From: Pseudoxanthomonas sp. z9 | GTDB lineage: Bacteria > Pseudomonadota > Gammaproteobacteria > Xanthomonadales > Xanthomonadaceae | DNA length: 64,000 bases | Reading direction: 5' to 3' | Assembly (NCBI RefSeq): GCF_006542425.1 | Contig: NZ_VFID01000011.1 | Coordinates: forward strand, 176,001 to 240,000 | Part shown: one piece after another, positions 8,385 through 16,459 of the stretch | Layout: every line of letters starts with the position of its first letter | How positions within the stretch are numbered: position 1 is the stretch's first letter | Notes under the pieces: generated by a model | What the model was told of the DNA's origin: nothing | The model's input: only the letters and a program-made list of their open reading frames with translations | The model's database searches: none | Position numbers and translations under genes: made by a program

Positions 8385-8726
8385 TCAGGCGGTCTGGGCG
8401 CCGAGCGTCTTGTCGATCATCTGGGTCAGCTGGCCCTTGCCGACCGCGCCGACCTGGGTCGCCTGGACCTGGCCGTCCTTGAACAGCAGCAGCAGCGGGA
8501 TGTTGCGGACGTGGTACTTGATGGCGGTGGCGCGGTTCTCGTCCACGTTGAGCTTGACCACCTTCAGGCGGCCGTCATAGGTCTCGGCCAGTTCGTCCAG
8601 GACCGGGGCGATCATCTTGCACGGACCACACCATTCGGCCCAGAAATCGACCAGGACCGGTTCACCGGATTGCAGAACGGCGGCCTCGAAATCGGCGTCG
8701 CCGACATGGGTTACTTTTTCGCTCAC
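8385..8726 (-). CDS. trxA: Thioredoxin 1
   Basis: A 113-residue cytoplasmic thioredoxin, the general protein disulfide reductant. The active site is WAEWCGPCKMI, and the cis-proline loop reads RNIPLLLLFKDG, where E. coli has Thr after the proline and this protein has Leu. The start is GTG at 8726 behind AGGAGAACCC. The gene precedes rho and is divergent from rhlB, the classical trxA-rho/rhlB order. Confidence 0.95.
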   Translation of the reverse strand: MSEKVTHVGDADFEAAVLQSGEPVLVDFWAEWCGPCKMIAPVLDELAETYDGRLKVVKLNVDENRATAIKYHVRNIPLLLLFKDGQVQATQVGAVGKGQLTQMIDKTLGAQTA

Positions 8727-8951
8727 TGGGTTCTCCTGCGGAGCCGCGGCGGGCCGCGGACGGATGGGAGGCCGGGGACGGCCACCTCTTTGGGGTAAAC
8801 TGGGGCGTTCCGCGGCCAGATCAAGTCATTCCTGGCGGCCGCGCGATCCGGCTTTGGGGGCGCAGTTTGCGACGCCGCCGACGGCGATGCAAGCACGAGC
8901 AGTCCCTATATCAGTCGCGCCAACGGAACACTGCGGCGCAAAGAAGAAAGC

Positions 8952-10640
8952 ATGAGCGACAAACCTTTAACCGACATTACCTTTGCCTCGTTCGACCTGC
9001 ATCCGGCCCTCCTGGCCGGGTTGGAGAACGCCGGTTTTTCACGCTGCACCCCCATTCAGGCGCTGACCCTGCCGGTGGCGCTGGCCGGGCGCGATGTCGC
9101 CGGCCAGGCCCAGACCGGCACCGGCAAGACCCTGGCGTTCCTGGTCGCGGTGATGAACCGCCTGCTGTCGCGGCCGGCGCTGGCTGAGCGCAAGCCGGAA
9201 GACCCGCGCGCGCTGATCCTGGCGCCGACCCGCGAACTGGCCATCCAGATCCACAAGGACGCGGTGAAGTTCGGCGCCGACCTGGGCCTGCGCTTCGCGC
9301 TGGTGTATGGCGGCGTGGACTATGACAAGCAGCGCGAACTGCTGCAGCAGGGCGTGGACGTGATCATCGCCACCCCCGGCCGCCTGATCGACTACGTCAA
9401 GCAGCACAAGGTCGTCTCCCTGCACGCCTGCGAGGTCTGCGTGCTGGACGAGGCCGACCGCATGTTCGACCTGGGCTTCATCAAGGACATCCGGTTCCTG
9501 CTGCGGCGGATGCCGATCCGCACGGAGCGCCAGACCCTGCTGTTCAGCGCCACCCTCAGCCACCGCGTGCTGGAGCTGGCCTATGAACACATGAACGAGC
9601 CGGAGAAGCTGGTGGTGGAGGCCGAGACGGTCACCGCCGCGCGGGTGCGCCAGCGCATGTACTTCCCGGCCGACGAGGAGAAAATCCCGCTGCTGCTGGG
9701 CCTGCTGTCGCGCAGCGAGGGCGCGCGCACCATGGTGTTCGTCAACACCAAGGCGTTCGTCGAGCGGGTCGCGCGCGCGCTGGAGCGCGCCGGCTACCGG
9801 GTCGGCGTGCTGTCCGGCGACGTGCCGCAGAAGAAGCGCGAGACCCTGCTCAACCGCTTCCAGAAGGGCCAGCTGGAAATCCTGGTCGCCACCGACGTGG
9901 CCGCGCGCGGCCTGCACATCGACGGCGTCTCGCACGTCTACAACTACGACCTGCCGTTCGATGCCGAGGACTACGTCCACCGCATCGGCCGCACCGCGCG
10001 CCTGGGCGCCGAGGGCGACGCGATCAGCTTCGCCTGCGAGCGCTACGCGATGTCGCTGCCCGACATCGAGGCCTACATCGAGCAGAAGATTCCGGTCGAG
10101 GCGGTCACCGCCGAGGTGCTGACCGCGCTGCCGCGCCCCGAGCGCGCGCCGGTGGCAGGCGGCGAAGGCGAGGAAGACGAAAGCATCGGCCAGATTTTCC
10201 GCGAGGCGCGCGAACAGCGCAGCGCCGAGGAACAGCGCCGTGGCGGCGGTGGCCGTCGCAGCGGTGGCGGCAGTGGCAGCGGTGGTGGCCGTGGCCGGGG
10301 TGAGCGCCGCGAAGGCGGGCAGGGCGAGCGCAAGCCGCGTGCTCCGCGTCCGCCGCGTGCGGACAATGCGCCGGCCGCCGCGCCGGCGCCCGCCGAGCGT
10401 CCGCCGCGTCCCGAGGGCGAGCGCGCCCCGCATCCGGAACGTGCCGAGGGCGAACGCGGTCCGCGCAAGCGCCGCCGTCGCCGTCATGGCCGTCCGGTGG
10501 AAAACGCCGACGCCGGCATCGCCACGTCCACGCCCGCCGCCGGCAAGCCCGCGGCGAACGCGCCCGTCGCCGGCAAGCACGACAAGCCGTCGTTCTTCAG
10601 CCGTCTGGGCCGCAAGTTGAAGTCGCTGGTCGGCGGCTGA
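8952..10640 (+). CDS. rhlB: ATP-dependent RNA helicase RhlB (DEAD-box)
   Basis: A 562-residue DEAD-box helicase; RhlB unwinds RNA for the degradosome. Motifs in order: Q motif ([16 protein letters not shown]), Walker [19 protein letters not shown] within [19 protein letters not shown], and the C-terminal HRIGRTAR. The final 150 residues are low complexity, rich in Gly, Arg, Pro and Ala, and end in a basic tail (KRRRRRHGR, later [13 protein letters not shown]); this is a common extension in xanthomonads and probably binds RNA or partner proteins. Its position divergent from trxA-rho supports RhlB over other DEAD-box paralogues. Confidence 0.92.
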   Translation: MSDKPLTDITFASFDLHPALLAGLENAGFSRCTPIQALTLPVALAGRDVAGQAQTGTGKTLAFLVAVMNRLLSRPALAERKPEDPRALILAPTRELAIQIHKDAVKFGADLGLRFALVYGGVDYDKQRELLQQGVDVIIATPGRLIDYVKQHKVVSLHACEVCVLDEADRMFDLGFIKDIRFLLRRMPIRTERQTLLFSATLSHRVLELAYEHMNEPEKLVVEAETVTAARVRQRMYFPADEEKIPLLLGLLSRSEGARTMVFVNTKAFVERVARALERAGYRVGVLSGDVPQKKRETLLNRFQKGQLEILVATDVAARGLHIDGVSHVYNYDLPFDAEDYVHRIGRTARLGAEGDAISFACERYAMSLPDIEAYIEQKIPVEAVTAEVLTALPRPERAPVAGGEGEEDESIGQIFREAREQRSAEEQRRGGGGRRSGGGSGSGGGRGRGERREGGQGERKPRAPRPPRADNAPAAAPAPAERPPRPEGERAPHPERAEGERGPRKRRRRRHGRPVENADAGIATSTPAAGKPAANAPVAGKHDKPSFFSRLGRKLKSLVGG

Positions 10641-10718
10641 CGCCGACCCGGTGCCCGGCATCGCCTCCGCGTCGATGCCGGCGTCACCCGGGCATCGCTT
10701 CCGCGTTCGGCGCTCCGG

Positions 10719-10724
10719 CATAAT
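10719..10724 (+). promoter_or_regulatory. Possible -10 box giving leaderless ftsE mRNA
   Basis: CATAAT ends six bases before the ftsE ATG at 10731, which places the expected transcription start on the A of the start codon. No Shine-Dalgarno sequence precedes ftsE. The -35 region is poor, so this is a weak call. Confidence 0.35.
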
Positions 10725-10730
10725 CGCCGC

Positions 10731-11417
10731 ATGAGCGTGCTTCGATTCGAAAACGTCAGCAAGCAGTATCCCGGCGGACACACCGCCCTGTCGGAGGTCA
10801 GCTTCGAAGTGGCCGAGGGCGAGATGCTGTTCGTCACCGGCCATTCCGGCGCCGGCAAGAGCACGCTGCTCAAGCTGATCCACCTGAGCGAACGGCCGAG
10901 CCGCGGCGCGGTCGTGTTCGCCGGCCGCAACCTGCTGAAGGTGCGCGGCGGACGCATACCGCTGCATCGCCGCGAGGTGGGCGCGGTCCACCAGGACCAC
11001 CGCCTGCTGACCGATCGCACGATCATGGAGAACGTCTCGCTGCCGCTGATCCTGCGCGGCGAGCGGCGCGCCGACGTGCAGAAGCGGGTCCGCGAAGTGC
11101 TTGCCCGGCTGGGCCTGGGCCATCGCGAGAAGGCGCTGCCGACCCAGCTGTCGGCCGGTGAACAGCAGCGCGTGGGCATCGCCCGGGCGATCGTCGCCGA
11201 GCCCAAGCTGCTGGTGGCCGACGAACCGACCGGCAATCTCGACCCCACCCTGGCGGCGGAAATCATGGAACTGTTCGCCTCCATGCCCGAACGCGGCACC
11301 AGCGTGCTGGTGGTGAGCCACGACCTGGCCCTGCTCAAGCGCATGCGCAAGCGCGTGCTGGTGCTGGACCACGGCCAACTGGTCGACGACATCTCGCCCG
11401 CGGACCTGGCCGAATGA
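10731..11417 (+). CDS. ftsE: Cell division ATP-binding protein FtsE
   Basis: A 228-residue ABC ATPase that works with FtsX at the septum to activate peptidoglycan hydrolases. Walker A is GHSGAGKST, the signature is LSAGEQQRVGIARA, Walker B is LLVADEPTGNLD, with the H-loop in VVSHD. The Q-loop reads VGAVHQDHRLL, the FtsE-type VxxxxQDHRLL. It overlaps ftsX by ATGA, so the two are translationally coupled. It stands 90 bases after rhlB. Confidence 0.94.
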   Translation: MSVLRFENVSKQYPGGHTALSEVSFEVAEGEMLFVTGHSGAGKSTLLKLIHLSERPSRGAVVFAGRNLLKVRGGRIPLHRREVGAVHQDHRLLTDRTIMENVSLPLILRGERRADVQKRVREVLARLGLGHREKALPTQLSAGEQQRVGIARAIVAEPKLLVADEPTGNLDPTLAAEIMELFASMPERGTSVLVVSHDLALLKRMRKRVLVLDHGQLVDDISPADLAE

Positions 11418-12355
11418 ACGACAGCAACCGCTTCTCGCGTCCGCGCTCGGGCTTCGGCATCTGGCTGGACCAGCATCTCTACAGCTTCGTTTCCAGCCTC
11501 GGTCGGCTGGTGCGCCGGCCCTGGGCCACCGTGTTGACGATCGGGGTGATGGCGGTGGCGTTCGTGCTGCCGCTGGGCCTGTGGCTGGCGTTGTCCAATG
11601 TCGAGCAGTTCGCCGGTGACGTCAGCGATTCGCGCGAGATCGACGTCTTCCTCAAGCTCGACGTGCCGGTGCCGCGCGCGCAGGTGCTGGCGGTCCAGTT
11701 GGGCGGCCGCGCCGACGTGGCCAGGGTCGAACTGCGCACGCCCGAACAGGGACTGGCCGAGTTCCGCGAGCGCAGCGGCCTGGGCGCCAGCCTGGACGCG
11801 CTGGAAGGCAACCCGCTGCCGACCCTGCTGCAGATTACCCCGCGGGGCGACGAAACCGGATTGGTGGCGACGCTCCGGCGCCTGCCCGAGGCCGACCTTG
11901 TCCAGCACGATGCGCAATGGCGGGATCGCCTGCGCGGCTGGCTGGGTTTCGGCGAGCGCCTGGTCTGGGTGCTCGCCGCGCTGTTCGGCATCGGCGCGCT
12001 GCTGGTCGTGGGCAACACGGTGCGCCTGGACATCCAGTCGCGACGCGAGGAAATCGGCGTGTTGCAACTGCTGGGCGCCACAGACGGATTCATCCGCCGG
12101 CCCTTCATCTACCTGGGCGCCTGGTACGGCCTGGTGGCCGGGGCCATCGCGCTGGGCCTGCTGATCGCCGCCGCGGCCGCGCTGCAGGCGCCACTGGCGA
12201 CCCTGGCGCAGAGCTACGGCAGCCGCTTCGCCCTGGCCGGACTGGATCCGCTGCGCGCCATCGCCGTGCTGGCCGGAGCGACGGTGATCGGCTGGCTGGG
12301 GGCATGGCTGGTGACCGGGCACTTCTTGCGGCAGACTCGCCCGACCGCCACCTGA
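11414..12355 (+). CDS. ftsX: Cell division protein FtsX
   Basis: A 313-residue inner-membrane partner of FtsE. A cytoplasmic N-terminus leads to the first membrane helix (VLTIGVMAVAFVLPLGLWLAL), a large periplasmic loop (about residues 60-175), and then three more helices near 185-205, 235-260 and 280-300. The motif RREEIGVLQLLGATDGFIRRPF is characteristic of FtsX. Start overlaps the ftsE stop. Confidence 0.93.
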   Translation: MNDSNRFSRPRSGFGIWLDQHLYSFVSSLGRLVRRPWATVLTIGVMAVAFVLPLGLWLALSNVEQFAGDVSDSREIDVFLKLDVPVPRAQVLAVQLGGRADVARVELRTPEQGLAEFRERSGLGASLDALEGNPLPTLLQITPRGDETGLVATLRRLPEADLVQHDAQWRDRLRGWLGFGERLVWVLAALFGIGALLVVGNTVRLDIQSRREEIGVLQLLGATDGFIRRPFIYLGAWYGLVAGAIALGLLIAAAAALQAPLATLAQSYGSRFALAGLDPLRAIAVLAGATVIGWLGAWLVTGHFLRQTRPTAT

Positions 12356-12364
12356 CCCGCCCGC

Positions 12365-13192
12365 ATGTCCGACGCGCTCCGGCACCTCATCAGCGACGCC
12401 CCCCGGGTGATGGTGGTCGACGGTTCCAAGCTGGTGCGCAAGCTCATCGCCGACGTGCTCGAACGGGATCTGCCCGGCGTCAACGTGATCGGCTGCGCCA
12501 GCATCGCCGAGGCGCGCAAGGCACTGGCCGAGGGCGAGATCCACCTGGTCACCACGGCACTCGCGCTGCGTGATGGCGACGGCATGGAAATCGCGCGCAG
12601 CGTGCGCGAGGCCGCCGGACAGGCCTACGTGCCGGTGATCGTGGTATCCGGCGACGCCCAGCAGCATCTGGAAGAGCGTCGCTTCAACGAATACGTCACC
12701 GACTATTTCGACAAGTCGCTGGGACACGAGGCGCTGGCCGCCTTCATCCGCGGCTATGTACAGCCCGAGCCGATTCCCGGCGCGACCATCCTCTACGTGG
12801 AAGACAGCCGGGTGGTCGCCGAAACCACCAAGCGCATGCTGGAGCGGCAATCGCTCAACGTGGTGCACGTGCTGCGCGCCGAGGATGCCTTCGCCCTGCT
12901 CACCGCCGAATCGCTCGGCCTTTCGACCCACCGCTTCGACCTGGTGCTGACCGACGTGACCCTGAAGGGCGAATTGAGCGGCCGCGACGTGGTGCAGCGG
13001 ATCCGCATCGACTTCGCCTATGGCAAGCGCCGCCTGCCGATCCTGGTGATGACCGGCGACAGCAACCGCGACAACCAGGCCGCGCTGCTGCAGGCCGGCG
13101 CCAACGACCTGGTGCTCAAGCCGATCGAGGAACGCCTGCTGGTGACCAAGGTGTTGTTCCAGCTGCGGCTGGCGCGGATGGAAGGGCGGTGA
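12365..13192 (+). CDS. Response regulator with two receiver domains, the first degenerate
   Basis: A 275-residue protein with two CheY-like receivers and no output domain. The second receiver (residues ~140-275) is complete: LYVEDSR, FDLVLTDVTLKG with the phospho-acceptor Asp, VMTGDS and LVLKPI. In the first (residues ~12-130) the acidic pair is reduced to VVDGSK and the acceptor position reads LVTTALALRDGDG, with Ala where Asp should be, so it cannot be phosphorylated in the usual way, although Ser (VVSGD) and Lys (YFDKS) remain. It begins 9 bases after ftsX and is likely in the same transcript. No sensor kinase is nearby. Confidence 0.8.
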   Translation: MSDALRHLISDAPRVMVVDGSKLVRKLIADVLERDLPGVNVIGCASIAEARKALAEGEIHLVTTALALRDGDGMEIARSVREAAGQAYVPVIVVSGDAQQHLEERRFNEYVTDYFDKSLGHEALAAFIRGYVQPEPIPGATILYVEDSRVVAETTKRMLERQSLNVVHVLRAEDAFALLTAESLGLSTHRFDLVLTDVTLKGELSGRDVVQRIRIDFAYGKRRLPILVMTGDSNRDNQAALLQAGANDLVLKPIEERLLVTKVLFQLRLARMEGR

Positions 13193-13197
13193 ATTGC

Positions 13198-13310
13198 CGG
13201 GAATGGAGAATCGGGAATGGGGAATCGTAAAAGCGAAGAAAGCGGATTGGCCTGATGGCGGCTAAGCTTCTCCCGATTCCCGATTCCCGATTCCCGATTC
13301 CCGATTCCCG
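13198..13310. repeat. Heptamer tandem repeat and inverted partner in front of ung
   Basis: TCCCGAT is repeated 5.7 times without error at 13271-13310, ending two bases before the ung ATG. An imperfect inverted copy of the same unit (GGGAAT..GAATCGGGAATGGGGAATCG) lies at 13198-13227, so the two arms could fold into a long stem around a 43-base loop. Repeats of GGGAATCG are frequent between genes in Xanthomonadaceae. The run occupies the position where the ribosome site of ung should be. Confidence 0.85.
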
Positions 13311-13312
13311 TT

Positions 13313-14035
13313 ATGTCCGACCCCGACCGCATCAAGCTCGAACCCTCCTGGAAACAGCATGTCGGTGACTGGTTGCTGCGGCCGGAGATGCAGGCGCTGT
13401 CGGAGTTCCTGCGCCAGCGCAAGGCGGCCGGGGCGCGCATCTATCCGCCGGGGCCGCAGATTTTCTCCGCGTTCGAGGCCACGCCATTCGACGCCGCCAA
13501 GGTGGTGATCCTGGGCCAGGATCCGTACCACGGGCCGGGGCAGGCGCATGGGCTGTGCTTCTCGGTGCGTCCGGGCGTGCCGGTGCCACCCTCGCTGGTC
13601 AACATCTACAAGGAAATCCAGAGCGATCTGGGCATCGCGCCACCGGATCACGGCTGCCTGCTGCCGTGGGCGCGGCAGGGCGTGCTGCTGCTCAACGCGG
13701 TGCTGACGGTAGAGGAGTCACGCGCAGGCGCCCACCAGGGCAAGGGCTGGGAGGGCTTCACCGATCATGTCATCGAGACCCTGGCGCGTGAGCGCGAGGG
13801 GGTGGTGTTCCTGCTGTGGGGCAGCTACGCGCAGGCCAAGGGCAAGGTCATCGACGCGCGGCGGCACCGCGTGCTGCGCGCGCCGCATCCCTCGCCGCTG
13901 TCGGCACACCGGGGTTTCCTGGGTTGCGGGCATTTCTCGGCGGCCAACCGCTACCTGCAGGAACGCGGCCAGATCCCGATCGACTGGCGCCTGCCACCGC
14001 TCGCGCAGCTGCCTCCGGATCCCCTGCTGTCGTAG
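13313..14035 (+). CDS. ung: Uracil-DNA glycosylase, family 1
   Basis: A 240-residue enzyme that removes uracil from DNA to begin base-excision repair. The water-activating loop is [27 protein letters not shown] and [18 protein letters not shown] complete the uracil and minor-groove contacts. The ATG at 13313 gives the usual N-terminus, but it directly follows the heptamer repeat and has no Shine-Dalgarno sequence. Confidence 0.95.
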   Translation: MSDPDRIKLEPSWKQHVGDWLLRPEMQALSEFLRQRKAAGARIYPPGPQIFSAFEATPFDAAKVVILGQDPYHGPGQAHGLCFSVRPGVPVPPSLVNIYKEIQSDLGIAPPDHGCLLPWARQGVLLLNAVLTVEESRAGAHQGKGWEGFTDHVIETLAREREGVVFLLWGSYAQAKGKVIDARRHRVLRAPHPSPLSAHRGFLGCGHFSAANRYLQERGQIPIDWRLPPLAQLPPDPLLS

Positions 14036-14116
14036 GGCGGGGCTCGTCCGCTTTCTGGATATTCGGATGTTCGCGTTGCCGGGGGCGTCGCGCGGCGGAG
14101 CAAGCCCCGCTCTACG

Positions 14117-14671
14117 TCAGCGCTTCTTCTTGCGGCGCGGCTGCGACGGGGTGACCGGCGGGGCGGGCACCGGCGCCGGGGTGACGTTCTGGATCTCGGC
14201 CTGCAGCTCTTCCATCATCGGCACCATTTTCTGCTGGATGGCACCCATCAGGTTCTGCATCAGCGCGGGCGTCTTGTCGAGCAGGCTGCGGCCGGCCGGA
14301 CTCTCGTAGAACTTGGTGATCGCGCGCACGTCCTCGCGGGTGAAGGTCTTCTTGTAGACATCCACGTACAGCGGCCGCATTTCCTGCCACGACAGTGCCT
14401 TGCGCATGATCTCGTTGGTCTTGGCCATGATCCGGTCGGCTTCGGCGCGCTGTTCGGCGGTCATTTCCTTGCCGGCCATCAGCTGATCGAACTGCTGGCG
14501 CTGCATGGTTTCCATCTGCGGGATGATCGCGTTGAGCATGCTTTCCGCGCGCGAGGCCTGCAGCAGCTTTTCGATGTCCGCATCCGAAGGTTCCGCCGCC
14601 CAGGCGGTGCCGGCCCCCAGCGCCAGCCCCGCGATCATGACCAGGCGCGAAAACAGCGGCATCTTCTTCAT
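14117..14671 (-). CDS. Secreted DUF2059-domain protein
   Basis: A 184-residue protein with a signal peptide (LVMIAGLALGAGTAWAAEP) and a DUF2059 domain: MRPLYVDVYKKTFTREDV followed by AITKFYESPAGRSLLDKTP, the conserved core of that family. The C-terminus is Pro-rich and ends in a basic RRKKKR. It should be periplasmic. Function unknown. The start at 14671 is preferred over one eleven codons upstream because it leaves a normal signal peptide. Convergent with ung, divergent from arfB. Confidence 0.75.
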   Translation of the reverse strand: MKKMPLFSRLVMIAGLALGAGTAWAAEPSDADIEKLLQASRAESMLNAIIPQMETMQRQQFDQLMAGKEMTAEQRAEADRIMAKTNEIMRKALSWQEMRPLYVDVYKKTFTREDVRAITKFYESPAGRSLLDKTPALMQNLMGAIQQKMVPMMEELQAEIQNVTPAPVPAPPVTPSQPRRKKKR

Positions 14672-14787
14672 CGGGCGTCCATACGGAAAACAGAGGGTCT
14701 GCATGGTGCCGAGGCGGAAGTAAACGAGGCGTTAAATCACATGGCCCAGGCCGGCCCGCTGTCATGCGAGCGGTACGCGACCTCCAC

Positions 14788-14793
14788 TACAAT
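14788..14793 (+). promoter_or_regulatory. Possible -10 box giving leaderless arfB mRNA
   Basis: TACAAT ends six bases before the ATG at 14800, so the predicted transcription start coincides with the start codon, as at ftsE. No ribosome site is visible. The -35 region is not convincing. Confidence 0.35.
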
Positions 14794-14799
14794 CCGCGC

Positions 14800-15234
14800 A
14801 TGGGGAGCGGACGACTCGACATCACGCCCACGCTGGCGATTCCGGACGACGAACTGGTCGAGCGGTTCGTGCGCGCCAGCGGCGCGGGCGGACAGAACGT
14901 CAACAAGGTGGCCACGGCGGTCGAACTGCGGTTCGACGTGGCGCGGTCGCCGTCGTTGCCCGAACCCCTGCGCGAACGCCTGCTGGCCCGCCGCGACCGG
15001 CGCCTGACCGACGAGGGCGTGCTGGTCATCGACGCCCAGCGCTTCCGCACCCAGGACCGCAACCGGCAGGACGCCCGCGAGCGCCTGGCCGCGTTCATCG
15101 CCGCGGCGATGCACGTGCCCCGGCCCCGCATCGCCACCAAGCCATCGCGCGCGGCCAAGGCCCGGCGCCTGGACGCCAAGCGCGAGCGCAGCGAAGTCAA
15201 GCGCGGCCGTTCGCAGAAGAACCATTGGGAGTAA
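14800..15234 (+). CDS. arfB: Peptidyl-tRNA hydrolase ArfB (alternative ribosome-rescue factor)
   Basis: A 144-residue ribosome-rescue factor that enters stalled ribosomes lacking a stop codon and hydrolyses the peptidyl-tRNA. The catalytic motif is ASGAGGQNVNKV, as in class I release factors, without the codon-recognition domains. The basic C-terminal tail (KPSRAAKARRLDAKRER, then KRGRSQKNHWE) is the part that sits in the empty mRNA channel. Start at 14800 (MGSGRLDITP) rather than the upstream in-frame ATG at 14764. Confidence 0.9.
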   Translation: MGSGRLDITPTLAIPDDELVERFVRASGAGGQNVNKVATAVELRFDVARSPSLPEPLRERLLARRDRRLTDEGVLVIDAQRFRTQDRNRQDARERLAAFIAAAMHVPRPRIATKPSRAAKARRLDAKRERSEVKRGRSQKNHWE

Positions 15235-15238
15235 TCGA

Positions 15239-15841
15239 TTGAGCGACGCCCAGGACGTCATCCCCGCCATTCCGCCGAACATGCCGCAGGTGCCGCCCAA
15301 CCGGTTCACCCGCTGGATGGGGCGCACCTTCCTGCGCACCTTCGGCTGGAAGGTGGTGGGCACGTTGCCGGACATCCCCAAGCTGGTCCTGATCGTGGCG
15401 CCGCATTCCTCCAACTGGGACGGCATCTGGGGCATGGCGGCGAAGATCGCGATGGGCTTCAAGGTGCGCGTGCTGGGCAAGGCGCAGCTGTTCTGGTGGC
15501 CGCTGTCGCCGCTGCTGCGCAAGCTCGGGGTGGTGCCGGTGGATCGCAGTTCGCCGCAGGGCACGGTGGAGCAGGCGGTGCGGATGATCCGCGACTCGGA
15601 ACGGATGTGGTTCGCGCTGACGCCCGAGGGCACCCGCAAGCGGGTGGAGAAGTGGAAGGGCGGTTTCCTGAAGATCGCCCACCAGGCGCAGGTGCCGATC
15701 CTGATGGCTTATTTCCACTACCCGGAAAAAACCATTGGCATCGGTGACGTTTATTACCCCACCGGCGACGCCGAAGTCGACATGGCCGCGATCCGCGCGT
15801 GGTACCGGCCGTGGCAGGGCAAGAATCGCGGGACGGTGTGA
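15239..15841 (+). CDS. PlsC-like acyltransferase, 200 residues
   Basis: A member of the lysophospholipid acyltransferase family. It has the HX4D motif (APHSSNWDGIW) and the second motif TPEGTRKR, which hold the catalytic His-Asp and the phosphate contact. It lacks the membrane helix of PlsC and is shorter, as in the widespread 1-acylglycerol-3-phosphate acyltransferase-like group of proteobacteria. The likely start is TTG at 15239, four bases after arfB, with GGAGTAA before it; the first in-frame ATG would remove 14 residues. Acyl acceptor unknown. Confidence 0.8.
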   Translation: MSDAQDVIPAIPPNMPQVPPNRFTRWMGRTFLRTFGWKVVGTLPDIPKLVLIVAPHSSNWDGIWGMAAKIAMGFKVRVLGKAQLFWWPLSPLLRKLGVVPVDRSSPQGTVEQAVRMIRDSERMWFALTPEGTRKRVEKWKGGFLKIAHQAQVPILMAYFHYPEKTIGIGDVYYPTGDAEVDMAAIRAWYRPWQGKNRGTV

Positions 15842-15878
15842 TGGCCCGCGGATGACGCGTCCGCCGGAATGAGCCCAA

Positions 15879-15906
15879 GGAAAACCCGCCGTGAGGCGGG
15901 TTTTCC
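15879..15906. terminator. Bidirectional-type terminator after the acyltransferase gene
   Basis: Perfect 12-base arms GGAAAACCCGCC and GGCGGGTTTTCC with the loop GTGA, 37 bases past the stop codon. A and T runs flank the GC core, so it can work in both directions, serving the acyltransferase and the receptor remnant that points toward it. Confidence 0.75.
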
Positions 15907-15934
15907 GTGTCGCGTTCCCGACCGATGGCCGGGC

Positions 15935-16125
15935 TTACAGCGCCGAGCCGCCCAGTTTCCAGATGAACTGCAGGTAGTAGCTGCGGCCGAACGAATCGAA
16001 CCACGAGGTGTCGTGGTACGGATGTTCGCCCAGGTGGCGTCCTTGGGCGGCATCTTGTCGAACAGGTTGTTGACCGACAGCGAGAAGCGCAGGTGATCGG
16101 TCACGTCGTAGCGCGCGCCGGCATT
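15935..16125 (-). pseudogene. Remnant of a TonB-dependent receptor 3' end
   Basis: On the minus strand this stretch encodes DHLRFSLSVNNLFDKMPPKD-ATW, then, after a shift of one base, HPYHDTSWFDSFGRSYYLQF and a final GGSAL with stop. The complete receptor at 19068-22163 ends in nearly the same residues (DHLRVSLSVNNLFDKMPPRD, SWFDSLGRSYYLQ, IGGGAL). The frame change sits after ATW, in a run of Gs, and is explained by loss of one base. Only the last 60 or so codons of the gene remain; nothing related is seen further upstream. It is a dead fragment left after deletion or partial duplication next to the oligopeptidase gene. Confidence 0.85.
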
Positions 16126-16459
16126 TCCGAGCGCCCCGTGGGACGATTCGGGCGTGACGAGCCGTTAAACGTGCTGGCGGTCGGACGTTCTCCTGTCTTG
16201 CACGCACGGGATGCCTGACGTGAAGGAACGGGGAATTGGCTTCGAACATCGGGCAAGCAAGGCGCCTTGGGCGACTGGGACCGGGACACCAACGACGCCC
16301 CCCCTGCAAGCGTCGCTGCATGACTCCAAACGGGCACAGCCGATGAGCCGCCCTTCCGCCACGATGAATAGGGAACTCCGCCGCTCGTTCGTCTAAAACC
16401 CATGCCGGCTTCGCGCGCGCGGGGCAGCTCGCCATACCTGACGGAAAGGGCCGCACCGC
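16126..16459. other. Gap before the oligopeptidase gene
   Basis: No gene is supported here. Short open frames exist on both strands but have no homology signs, no ribosome sites and no codon pattern like the neighbours. The stretch presumably holds the promoter of the oligopeptidase gene and the scar of the lost receptor gene. Confidence 0.5.

Noticed and set aside
9039..11378. 779-codon open frame opposite rhlB and ftsE
   Set aside because: It crosses two real genes and the gap between, and reads as a mirror of their codons.
10484..12931. 815-codon open frame opposite ftsEX and the response regulator
   Set aside because: Antisense to three clear genes; no domain.
13271..13310. Possible CRISPR array
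   Set aside because: Unit is only seven bases with no spacers; it is a simple tandem repeat.
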